Assembly: GCA_947629605.1 (NCBI GenBank)
Contig: CANREK010000086.1
Span: 1-6,083, forward strand
Reading direction: 5' to 3'
Source of the DNA: an uncultured Clostridia bacterium
GTDB lineage: Bacteria > Bacillota > Clostridia > Christensenellales > Borkfalkiaceae
Length of the DNA: 6,083 bases
This document shows positions 1 through 5,195 of this stretch, piece by piece. A program made the position numbers and the translations under genes. Position 1 is the stretch's first letter; every line of letters begins with the position of its first letter. The notes beneath the pieces were generated by a model. It was given only the letters and a program-made list of their open reading frames with translations, ran no database searches and was not told the DNA's origin.

Positions 1-21
1 GGGCGGAGGTGTTGCATTCAT
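1..21 (-). CDS. 5' end of an unidentified divergent gene (partial)
   Basis: Read on the minus strand, an ATG at 21-19 opens a frame of seven codons, MNATPPP, that runs off the left edge of the window. It is preceded by a full AAGGAG Shine-Dalgarno (34-29) with a 7-nt spacer, which makes a real start likely despite the tiny visible fragment. The gene is transcribed away from rimP and shares its AT-rich upstream region. Three consecutive prolines suggest a proline-rich N-terminus, but seven residues are too few to name a family, and no function is proposed. Confidence 0.6.
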
Positions 22-28
22 AATAAAT

Positions 29-34
29 CTCCTT
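29..34 (-). promoter_or_regulatory. Shine-Dalgarno of the divergent gene
   Basis: The minus strand reads AAGGAG here, 7 nt before the ATG at 21-19. It is a near-perfect anti-16S match at ideal spacing and is the main evidence that the leftmost bases are a gene start and not noncoding sequence. Confidence 0.6.
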
Positions 35-40
35 ACCACA

Positions 41-80
41 ATTTATAATTTTTCATTTTTAATTTTTAATTTTTTCAAAT
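41..80. promoter_or_regulatory. AT-rich tract, candidate UP element between divergent genes
   Basis: This stretch is almost pure A/T, with T-runs separated by AA at a 7-nt period (TTTTTAA repeated at about 56-69, then a T-run to 75). Relative to the predicted rimP start site at 121, bases 61-80 fall at about -60 to -41, the usual place where the RNA polymerase alpha C-terminal domain contacts an UP element. It also lies upstream of the minus-strand gene, where TTAAAA and TATAAA-like words at 16-nt spacing could be a weak divergent promoter. The role is inferred from position and composition only. Confidence 0.4.
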
Positions 81-85
81 ATCGC

Positions 86-114
86 TTGCAAAATGGCGGA
101 AAGTATGGTACAAT
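86..114 (+). promoter_or_regulatory. Sigma-A type promoter of the rimP-nusA-infB operon
   Basis: The -35 element is TTGCAA (86-91) and the -10 element is TACAAT (109-114, five of six consensus bases), separated by exactly 17 bp. TGG directly precedes the -10 hexamer and gives an extended -10 (T106, G107). The predicted start site is about A121, leaving a leader of about 65 nt before the rimP ATG. No other comparably good promoter was seen in the gaps between the downstream genes, so this probably drives the whole operon. Confidence 0.75.
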
Positions 115-133
115 AAAGACACTTGATCGATGA

Positions 134-175
134 AAAGAGATTGAGAGCGGGTTTCCGCTCTCAAATTTCTTTATT
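134..175 (+). terminator. Leader hairpin with U-rich tail, candidate attenuator
   Basis: The arms TTGAGAGCGG (141-150) and CCGCTCTCAA (155-164) pair perfectly over 10 bp around a GTTT loop. With A165 bulged, the stem extends by seven more pairs (134-140 with 166-172, one of them G-U). The 3' flank ATTTCTTTATT is T-rich but interrupted, as in weak intrinsic terminators that depend on NusA. The element starts about 13-20 nt after the predicted transcription start and ends about 10 nt before the rimP start codon, so it lies inside the operon's own leader. A terminated transcript would be about 50-55 nt. Alternatives are a terminator serving an unseen upstream transcript, or an mRNA-stabilising 5' stem. 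Attenuation is inferred and has not been shown here. Confidence 0.6.
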
Positions 176-176
176 C

Positions 177-182
177 GGGGGT
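177..182 (+). promoter_or_regulatory. Weak, closely spaced rimP ribosome binding site
   Basis: GGGGGT resembles GGAGGT with one G in place of A, which can still form a wobble pair with the anti-Shine-Dalgarno. Only 3 nt separate it from the ATG at 186, closer than at the other genes of this operon. It sits a few bases after the leader hairpin, so folding of the leader may affect ribosome access. This site is the reason for choosing the ATG at 186. Confidence 0.5.
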
Positions 183-185
183 AGT

Positions 186-641
186 ATGAAGGTCAAATCG
201 ATATCGGAAGTCATCGAATTTTTGCAGCCCTACGCGCGTGAGGCGGGCGTGGAGATCGTCGACGCCGCATGGAACATGCGAGAGAAGTCGCTCACCGTCT
301 ACATCGATACGGAGGGCGGGATCGACATCGTCACTTGCGAAAAATTCCACCGCCTCATCGACGCGCCCCTCGACGAGCTCGACCCCACCTTCGGCGAAGG
401 CTATACCCTGAACTGCTCTTCCCCGGGGCTCGACCGCCCCTTCAAGACGCAGCGGGATTTCGACCGTCATTTGGGCGAAAAGGTGGAAGTACATCTCTAT
501 GCTCCCATCGGGGGCAAAAAATACCACGAAGGCACGTTAAAGTCCTTCGACGGCGTCACCGTCACAATTGAAGAGGACGAAAAGGAGCAGAGCTTTCCCT
601 TTGAAAAGTGCTCCAAAGTCTGCCTTCTCATCGAAATTTGA
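186..641 (+). CDS. rimP: Ribosome maturation factor RimP
   Basis: RimP assists late assembly of the 30S ribosomal subunit in the cytoplasm. The 151-residue product has the usual family length. Its N-terminal alpha/beta domain (about 1-85) ends in the diagnostic CSSPGLDRPF segment (77-86), and an SH3-like C-terminal domain (about 90-151) follows. The line LTVYIDTEGGI (36-46) also fits the family. The ATG at 186 was chosen because translated homology begins there. The frame is open further upstream, to a TTG at 123, but that codon would lie only 2 nt after the predicted transcription start and the added residues would be encoded by the leader hairpin. RimP is the first gene of the operon and lies 37 nt before nusA, the standard arrangement. 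A wrong start by a few codons is the main uncertainty. Confidence 0.95.
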   Translation: MKVKSISEVIEFLQPYAREAGVEIVDAAWNMREKSLTVYIDTEGGIDIVTCEKFHRLIDAPLDELDPTFGEGYTLNCSSPGLDRPFKTQRDFDRHLGEKVEVHLYAPIGGKKYHEGTLKSFDGVTVTIEEDEKEQSFPFEKCSKVCLLIEI

Positions 642-665
642 GAAAAGTCCGTTTGGATATGATAT

Positions 666-671
666 AAGGAG
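666..671 (+). promoter_or_regulatory. nusA Shine-Dalgarno
   Basis: AAGGAG lies 7 nt before the ATG at 679 in the 37-nt rimP-nusA gap. It decides the nusA start against a longer open frame that begins inside rimP at 568 and whose extra residues do not resemble NusA. Confidence 0.8.
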
Positions 672-678
672 AAATGAT

Positions 679-1776
679 ATGGTAACCAAGGATTATAGGG
701 AATTCTTTGAGGCCCTCGCCGATTTGGAGCGGGAAAAGGGCATCTCCGAGAGCGTATTTTTGAAGGCTCTCTCGGACGCGCTCGCATCGGCCTACAAACG
801 GCAGTTCGAGGATGACACGGGCATTGTGGATGTCCGCATCGACCCCGAAAAGAATTCCATGCGCTTTTTCCTCATCCACACCGTCGTGGACGCAGAAGAG
901 GCGGGCGAAGGCGAGATCCTCTTGGAGGACGCCGTCGAAAAGAGGGCCGACGCCAAGGTCGGCGATGTGCTTGAAGAGGAATTCATTCCCAAGGATTTCT
1001 CCCGCATTGCCGCGCAGACCGCAAAGCAGGTCATCTTGCAGAAGATCCACGAGACCGAGCGCGACAACACGCTCTCGGAGTTCTCCGACAAGGAAGGGGA
1101 ACTCATGAGCGGGCTCGTGAGAAAGGTCGAAGTCAAAAACGTCTATATCGAACTCGGCAAGGGTCAGATCGAGGGCGTCATGCTCCCGCAGGACCAGACC
1201 CCCGGGGAAAAATATGTGCCCGGCGACAGGATCAAGGTGTTCGTCAAGCGGGTGAAGAGCGGCGGGAAGAACGCGCAGGTGCTCGTCTCCCGTTCCTCCC
1301 CGGGACTTGTCCGCCGTCTCTTCGAGGAGGAAGTTCCCGAGATCAAGCAGGGCATCGTCACCATCAAATCCGTCTCGCGTGAAGCGGGGCACAGGACCAA
1401 GATGGCCATTCATTCCGAGGATCCCCGCATCGACGCCGTGGGCGCATGCGTGGGCAACAAGGGCGCGAGGGTCAACGCCGTCGTGCAGGAACTCGGCGGG
1501 GAAAAGATCGACATCATCCTTTGGAGCGAGAATCCGCTCGAATTCATCGCAAAGTCGCTCTCTCCCGCAACGGTCATTTCCGTGACACAGCTCACGGAGA
1601 AGTCGGCCGTCGCCGTCGTTCCCGACGAAAAGCTCTCCCTTGCGATCGGCAGAGACGGCCAAAACGCCCGCCTCGCCGCCCGTCTCACGGGGTGGAAGAT
1701 CGACGTCAAGAGCGAATCCGCCGCCGCGAAACTCAACCTCACCGAATACGCCGAACCCGAGGCGACGGAGGAATAA
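679..1776 (+). CDS. nusA: Transcription elongation/termination factor NusA
   Basis: NusA binds RNA polymerase and nascent RNA, promotes pausing and stimulates intrinsic termination. The 365-residue product carries the RNA-polymerase-binding N-terminal domain (about 1-130), an S1 domain (about 135-205) and two KH domains. KH1 (about 225-290) contains VGACVGNKGARV (254-265), and KH2 (about 300-348) contains AIGRDGQNARLAARLTGW (322-339). Both GxxG loops are intact. The length is close to the approximately 370 residues of Bacillus NusA. The C-terminal acidic repeats of the Escherichia coli protein are absent, and the protein ends in a short acidic tail (YAEPEATEE). The start is set by AAGGAG 7 nt upstream. 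The stop codon directly abuts the ylxR ATG, implying coupled translation. In Bacillus, NusA controls its own operon through termination in the leader, and the hairpin before rimP here fits that scheme. Confidence 0.98.
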   Translation: MVTKDYREFFEALADLEREKGISESVFLKALSDALASAYKRQFEDDTGIVDVRIDPEKNSMRFFLIHTVVDAEEAGEGEILLEDAVEKRADAKVGDVLEEEFIPKDFSRIAAQTAKQVILQKIHETERDNTLSEFSDKEGELMSGLVRKVEVKNVYIELGKGQIEGVMLPQDQTPGEKYVPGDRIKVFVKRVKSGGKNAQVLVSRSSPGLVRRLFEEEVPEIKQGIVTIKSVSREAGHRTKMAIHSEDPRIDAVGACVGNKGARVNAVVQELGGEKIDIILWSENPLEFIAKSLSPATVISVTQLTEKSAVAVVPDEKLSLAIGRDGQNARLAARLTGWKIDVKSESAAAKLNLTEYAEPEATEE

Positions 1777-2046
1777 ATGCCCGTTGAAAAGAAGATCCCC
1801 ATGCGCACTTGCATCGCGTGCAGGGAAGAAATGCCCAAAAGGGATATGCTCCGCATCGTCAAGAACGCGGCGGGGGAGATACGGCTCGACTTCTCGGGCA
1901 AGCTCCCCGGGCGCGGCGCCTATATCTGCAACAGCGCGGAATGCGTCAGGCGCCTCAAAAAGTACCGCCTTCTGAACAAGGCCTTTTCGGCACCCGTGCC
2001 CGATGAAGTGTATCTTCGCATCGAGGAGGAATTCGGTGCAAAGTAA
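1777..2046 (+). CDS. ylxR: YlxR family RNA-binding protein (RnpM)
   Basis: YlxR proteins are small nucleic-acid-binding proteins encoded between nusA and infB. The Bacillus subtilis member has been described as a modulator of RNase P (RnpM). The 89-residue product has the family hallmarks: RTCIACRE (10-17), PKRDMLRIV (20-28) and GRGAYIC (45-51), followed by a basic helix with RRLKKYRLLNKAF (58-70). Four cysteines, C12, C15, C51 and C56, form two closely spaced pairs that could hold a metal or a disulfide. The ATG follows the nusA stop with no gap, and GGAGG inside the nusA tail (1767-1771) serves as its ribosome binding site. A later ATG (M9) would also keep the core domain but has no better Shine-Dalgarno. 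The 3' end overlaps ylxQ by 11 nt. Family assignment is firm, while the RNase P role is carried over from homologues. Confidence 0.95.
   Translation: MPVEKKIPMRTCIACREEMPKRDMLRIVKNAAGEIRLDFSGKLPGRGAYICNSAECVRRLKKYRLLNKAFSAPVPDEVYLRIEEEFGAK
2024..2029 (+). promoter_or_regulatory. ylxQ Shine-Dalgarno inside the ylxR 3' end
   Basis: AGGAGG within the last ylxR codons lies 6 nt before a GTG at 2036. It supports that GTG as the ylxQ start over the in-frame ATG at 2003, which has no Shine-Dalgarno. Confidence 0.75.
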
Positions 2047-2320
2047 GACGGCAAGCTATCTCGGCCTTGCGCGTCGGGCGGGGAAACTCACCCTCGGCGT
2101 CAACGCCTTGGAGACGGTAAAAAAGTGTTTTCTCATCGTCGCGGATCCCGCGGCGTCGGAAAATTCTCAAAAAGAGATCAAAAAACAGCAGACGAGGCTG
2201 ATGTGCCCGCTTGTCTTTCTCGCAAATTTGGGAGAAGCGGCGGGAAAGCCCGGATGCATGGTCGCGGCGGTCAGAGAGGAACATCTCGCCGCAGCGATCT
2301 TAAAGGAAATCGGAGATTAA
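2036..2320 (+). CDS. ylxQ: L7Ae-family RNA-binding protein YlxQ
   Basis: YlxQ belongs to the ribosomal protein L7Ae/L30e/S12e/Gadd45 family, compact RNA-binding proteins that often recognise kink-turns. Its cellular target in bacteria is not well defined. With the GTG start the product has 94 residues, a normal length. The signature LGLARRAGKLTLG (9-21) is followed by a basic helix, then the hydrophobic strand CFLIVADPAASENSQKEI (31-48), and a C-terminal VAAVREEHLAAAILKEI segment (76-92). The family order of alternating helices and strands is recognisable throughout. The gene overlaps ylxR by 11 nt, with its Shine-Dalgarno inside ylxR, so translation is probably coupled. A gap of 14 nt separates it from infB. 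The start codon is the least certain part. Membership of the L7Ae family is well supported. Confidence 0.9.
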   Translation: MQSKTASYLGLARRAGKLTLGVNALETVKKCFLIVADPAASENSQKEIKKQQTRLMCPLVFLANLGEAAGKPGCMVAAVREEHLAAAILKEIGD

Positions 2321-2334
2321 GTAGAAGGTAACGA

Positions 2335-4845
2335 ATGGCATACGAGAATATTGAAAAATTGAATTTACTCTCCACCGATCAGGAGACGGTCGCGCTGCAA
2401 AAGGCGATCTCCGCCAACGAAAAGCAGCTCGGGGAACTCATGAAAAAGCTCGCCGAGCTCGAAGCGGTCGTTGCCAAGCGGCGTGCGGAGGAGGAAGCGA
2501 GACGGGAAGAGGAACAGCGTCGGCTCGAAGAGGAACAGCGCCTCAAAGAGGAGGCCGAACGTGCCGCAGCCGAGGCCGCGATGAAGGCGCAAGAAGAAGC
2601 GGCCGCGCCCGAGGAAGAACCTCCCGCTCCGCCCGCTCCCGCACCCGCCGCGGAGAAGCCCGCCGCGCCCCAAAAACCCGCAAAGGAACCCGTTCCCGTG
2701 CGTTCCACCTTCCGCCCCGAACCGCAAAACGGTCCGAGGGGAGGCACGCGGCCGACTTACAATGCGCCCCCCCGCCCCGCGCAGGGCAAGGGACCCATTC
2801 GCCCGAACGGGACCTTCCAATCCCGTACGGGAAGTACGGGAATGGGCACGGGCACAAGACCGCCCCGTATCACTCCGCCGCGGCCCATCGCACCGCCTCC
2901 CGCACCCGTGCAGAGGAAAGATGCTCCCAAAAAGTTCGATAAGACCTTTGTCGAGCGCCGCCCCGTCAACAAGCGTGCCCTGCAACGCCAGCAGGGTGCC
3001 ACCGTCGGCGACTTCGACGAGAACAAGAGCGGCTATCGCAAGGCCCGTTTCGGGAAGAAGGGCGCAAAGCGCGAGGTGCAGACCATCAAGATCGACCACG
3101 CCGTCGTCACGAGCAGGGAGATCCCCATCAAGGTGCTCTCCGAAAAGCTCGGCATCTCGGCCGTGGAGATCGTAAAGCGCCTCTTCAAGGAGGGCGTCAC
3201 CAAGACGGTGAACGAGTCCATCGACTACGACAACGCCGCCTATATCGCCTTGGACCTCGGCATCGACCTCGAATATAAGCCCGAAAAGACGGCGGAGGAG
3301 ACGCTCATCGAGGCGCATGAGGAGCAGGACAGCGAGAACATGGTCCCCCGTGCTCCCGTCGTCACCGTCATGGGCCACGTCGACCACGGCAAAACTTCCC
3401 TTCTCGACAAGATCAGAAAGACCAACGTCACCGACGGCGAGGCGGGCGGCATCACGCAGAGCATCGGCGCCTACACGGTGGACCTCGGCGAGGGGAAGAA
3501 GATCACCTTCATCGATACCCCCGGCCACGCGGCGTTCTCCGCCATGCGTGCAAGGGGCGCCAAAGTCACCGATATCGTCGTGCTCGTCGTGGCGGCGGAT
3601 GACGGCATCATGCCGCAGACCGTCGAGGCCATCGACCATGCAAAGGCGGCGGAAGTTCCCATCATCGTCGCCATGAATAAGATGGATAAACCCCACGTCG
3701 ACCCCGATAAGGTCAAGCAGGGGCTCATGAAATACGACCTCGTGCCCGAGGAATGGGGCGGCGACGTCATGATCGTTCCCGTCTCCGCAAAGACGGGCGA
3801 GGGCATCGACCAACTTCTCGAAAGCATCTATTTGCAGGCGGAAATGCTCGAACTCAAAGCAGACCCCACCCGCCGCGCCAAGGGCGTCGTCATCGAGGCC
3901 AAACTCGACAAGGGCAAGGGTCCCATGGCGAGCGTTCTCGTGCAGAACGGCACGCTCCGCACGGGCGACAACCTCATCTCGGGTACGACCATGGGCCGTG
4001 TCCGTGCCATGATCGACGACAAGGGCCGCACCGTCAAGGAAGCGGGGCCGTCGATGGCCGTCTCCGTGCTCGGGCTCGAAGATGTCCCCGGGGCGGGCGA
4101 TACCATCTTCGCCGTCGAGCAGTCCCTCATGAAGAAGGTACAGGAGGAGCGCAAGAACAAGGAGCGCGAATCCATGATCCATGAGATGAAAAAGACAAGC
4201 CTCGACGACCTGTTCAAAGATGTCTCCGAAGGGGACCTCAAAACGCTCAACATCATCGTCAAGGGCGACGTGCAGGGCTCGGTCGAGGCCGTCAAGGGCT
4301 CGCTCGAAAAACTCTCCAACGAGGAAGTCCGCATCAAAGTCATCCATGCGGCTGCGGGCGCCATCTCCGAGAGCGACATCACCCTTGCCGACAGCGCAAA
4401 TGCCATCGTCATCGGTTTCAATGTCCGCCCCGACAGCAAGGCAAAGACGCTTGCCGAGCGTTCCCACGTCGACGTCAGACAGTACCGCATCATCTACGAA
4501 CTCCTCGACGACATGGAAGCGGCGCTCAAAGGCATGCTTTCCCCCAAATACAGAGAAATTTACATGGGCAAGGCGGAGGTCAAAGAGACCTTCCAGATCA
4601 CGGGCGTCGGCACCGTCGCGGGCTGTTTCGTCGACGAGGGCAGACTTGTGCGCGGGGGAAAACTGAGAATTTACCGCGACAACGTCATGATCGTCGAGGG
4701 CAACGTCAAGACGCTCAAACACTATAAAGACGAGGTAAAAGAAATGGCGGCGGGCATGGAATGCGGCTGCGCGATCGACGGCTTCAACGAGATCCGCATC
4801 GGCGACTACATCGAGTGCTACGTCATGGAGGAGATCAAACAGTGA
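2335..4845 (+). CDS. infB: Translation initiation factor IF-2
   Basis: IF-2 is the GTPase that recruits fMet-tRNA to the 30S subunit and promotes subunit joining. The 836-residue product begins with a long variable region: a charged, probably coiled-coil helix (about 20-90), a Pro/Ala-rich linker (about 91-125) and a Gly/Pro/Arg-rich basic segment (about 126-245). The IF2_N domain covers about 258-315 (IPIKVLSEKLGISAVEIVKR). The GTPase domain holds G1 GHVDHGKT (347-354), GGITQ (371-375), DTPGH (394-398, with the catalytic-type His398), NKMD (448-451) and SAK (484-486). Domains II, III and the initiator-tRNA-binding C2 domain follow, including GCFVDEGRLVRGGKLRIYRD (763-782) and MECG (808-811). 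From the G domain to the end the length is normal. The N-terminal region is longer than in Bacillus. AGAAGG (2323-2328) precedes the ATG by 6 nt. The stop overlaps the rbfA start. Confidence 0.99.
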   Translation: MAYENIEKLNLLSTDQETVALQKAISANEKQLGELMKKLAELEAVVAKRRAEEEARREEEQRRLEEEQRLKEEAERAAAEAAMKAQEEAAAPEEEPPAPPAPAPAAEKPAAPQKPAKEPVPVRSTFRPEPQNGPRGGTRPTYNAPPRPAQGKGPIRPNGTFQSRTGSTGMGTGTRPPRITPPRPIAPPPAPVQRKDAPKKFDKTFVERRPVNKRALQRQQGATVGDFDENKSGYRKARFGKKGAKREVQTIKIDHAVVTSREIPIKVLSEKLGISAVEIVKRLFKEGVTKTVNESIDYDNAAYIALDLGIDLEYKPEKTAEETLIEAHEEQDSENMVPRAPVVTVMGHVDHGKTSLLDKIRKTNVTDGEAGGITQSIGAYTVDLGEGKKITFIDTPGHAAFSAMRARGAKVTDIVVLVVAADDGIMPQTVEAIDHAKAAEVPIIVAMNKMDKPHVDPDKVKQGLMKYDLVPEEWGGDVMIVPVSAKTGEGIDQLLESIYLQAEMLELKADPTRRAKGVVIEAKLDKGKGPMASVLVQNGTLRTGDNLISGTTMGRVRAMIDDKGRTVKEAGPSMAVSVLGLEDVPGAGDTIFAVEQSLMKKVQEERKNKERESMIHEMKKTSLDDLFKDVSEGDLKTLNIIVKGDVQGSVEAVKGSLEKLSNEEVRIKVIHAAAGAISESDITLADSANAIVIGFNVRPDSKAKTLAERSHVDVRQYRIIYELLDDMEAALKGMLSPKYREIYMGKAEVKETFQITGVGTVAGCFVDEGRLVRGGKLRIYRDNVMIVEGNVKTLKHYKDEVKEMAAGMECGCAIDGFNEIRIGDYIECYVMEEIKQ
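2506..2540 (+). repeat. 14-bp direct repeat with heptad spacing in infB
   Basis: The word GAAGAGGAACAGCG occurs at 2506-2519 and again at 2527-2540, 21 nt apart. This gives consecutive EEEQRRL and EEEQRLK heptads in the IF-2 N-terminal helix. The 7-residue period matches a coiled coil or a long charged single helix, and the DNA identity suggests a recent slippage-type duplication. Confidence 0.6.
4829..4833 (+). promoter_or_regulatory. rbfA Shine-Dalgarno inside the infB 3' end
   Basis: AGGAG, part of GGAGGAG at 4827-4833, lies 8 nt before the GTG at 4842 and supports that start codon for rbfA within the GTGA stop-start overlap. Confidence 0.7.
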
Positions 4846-5195
4846 AGCGCACCGACAGGCTCAACAGCGAATACCGCAAGGAGATCTCGGCCATCCTTTC
4901 GGGCCCCCTCAAAAACAAGGAACCCGACCTCAAAGGCATCATCTCCGTGACGGAAGCCGACATCGCTCCCGACTTAAAGACGGCAAAAGTGTACCTCAGC
5001 ATCTATGCGCAGGGCGAAGAGAGGGAGAGGACCTTTGCGCTCCTCAAAGAGAACGAGGGGTTTGTGCGCAGGGAACTTGCAAGGGTCATGCGCATGCGCA
5101 CCGTTCCCGTCATCACCTTCCTTCTCGACGGGAGCATGGAATACGGCTCGAAGATGGATGAACTCTTCGCCAAGATCCACAAGGACGAATCATGA
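4842..5195 (+). CDS. rbfA: 30S ribosome-binding factor RbfA
   Basis: RbfA binds the immature 30S subunit and helps mature 16S rRNA, acting in the same pathway as RimP. The 117-residue product has the usual single KH-like domain. The N-terminal KRTDRLNSEYRKEISAIL (2-19) fits the family, DLKTAKVYLSIY (about 45-56) forms the conserved strand, and RTVPVITFLLDGSMEYGSKM (about 86-105) is the diagnostic C-terminal motif. The start is a GTG that overlaps the infB stop as GTGA, backed by AGGAG 8 nt upstream. Residues encoded upstream of it in the same frame come from infB sequence and do not look like RbfA. The stop overlaps the next gene as ATGA. In Bacillus a ylxP gene often lies between infB and rbfA; none is present here. 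Confidence 0.96.
   Translation: MKRTDRLNSEYRKEISAILSGPLKNKEPDLKGIISVTEADIAPDLKTAKVYLSIYAQGEERERTFALLKENEGFVRRELARVMRMRTVPVITFLLDGSMEYGSKMDELFAKIHKDES

Noticed and set aside
130..144. Four-codon upstream ORF (MKRD) in the rimP leader
   Set aside because: It has no Shine-Dalgarno and is too close to the 5' end. It is short enough to occur by chance.
123..185. In-frame 21-codon N-terminal extension of rimP from a TTG at 123
   Set aside because: The TTG lies 2 nt after the predicted transcription start and has no ribosome binding site. The extra residues are encoded by the leader hairpin and do not resemble the RimP N-terminus.
639..670. Possible internal promoter in the rimP-nusA gap (TTGAGA and TATGAT/GATATA words)
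   Set aside because: Hexamers at acceptable spacing match poorly, and the better-matching pair is only 12 nt apart. The AT content of the short gap explains the words.
568..678. Extended nusA start inside rimP
   Set aside because: The 37 extra residues do not look like NusA, whereas the ATG at 679 has AAGGAG at 7-nt spacing and matches the family N-terminus.
628..1662. 344-codon minus-strand ORF opposite nusA
   Set aside because: It is codon-aligned antisense to a certain NusA gene. Rarity of TTA, CTA and TCA sense codons explains the absence of stops, and the translated sequence resembles no protein family I recognise.
2821..2832. 12-bp palindrome TCCCGTACGGGA as a possible operator
   Set aside because: It lies within the Gly/Thr/Arg-rich coding part of infB, far from any promoter, next to a similar GTACGGG word. 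Chance plus codon bias is sufficient.
3340..3342. Internal ATG before the IF-2 G domain as an alternative start for a short IF-2 form
   Set aside because: Short IF-2 forms are known in other bacteria, but the nearest Shine-Dalgarno-like GAGGAG is about 15 nt away, too far to support initiation.
2365..4722. 785-codon minus-strand ORF opposite infB
   Set aside because: Same cause as opposite nusA. The product is an Asp/Gly/His-rich mirror of IF-2 codons, with no ribosome binding site or neighbouring gene to support it.
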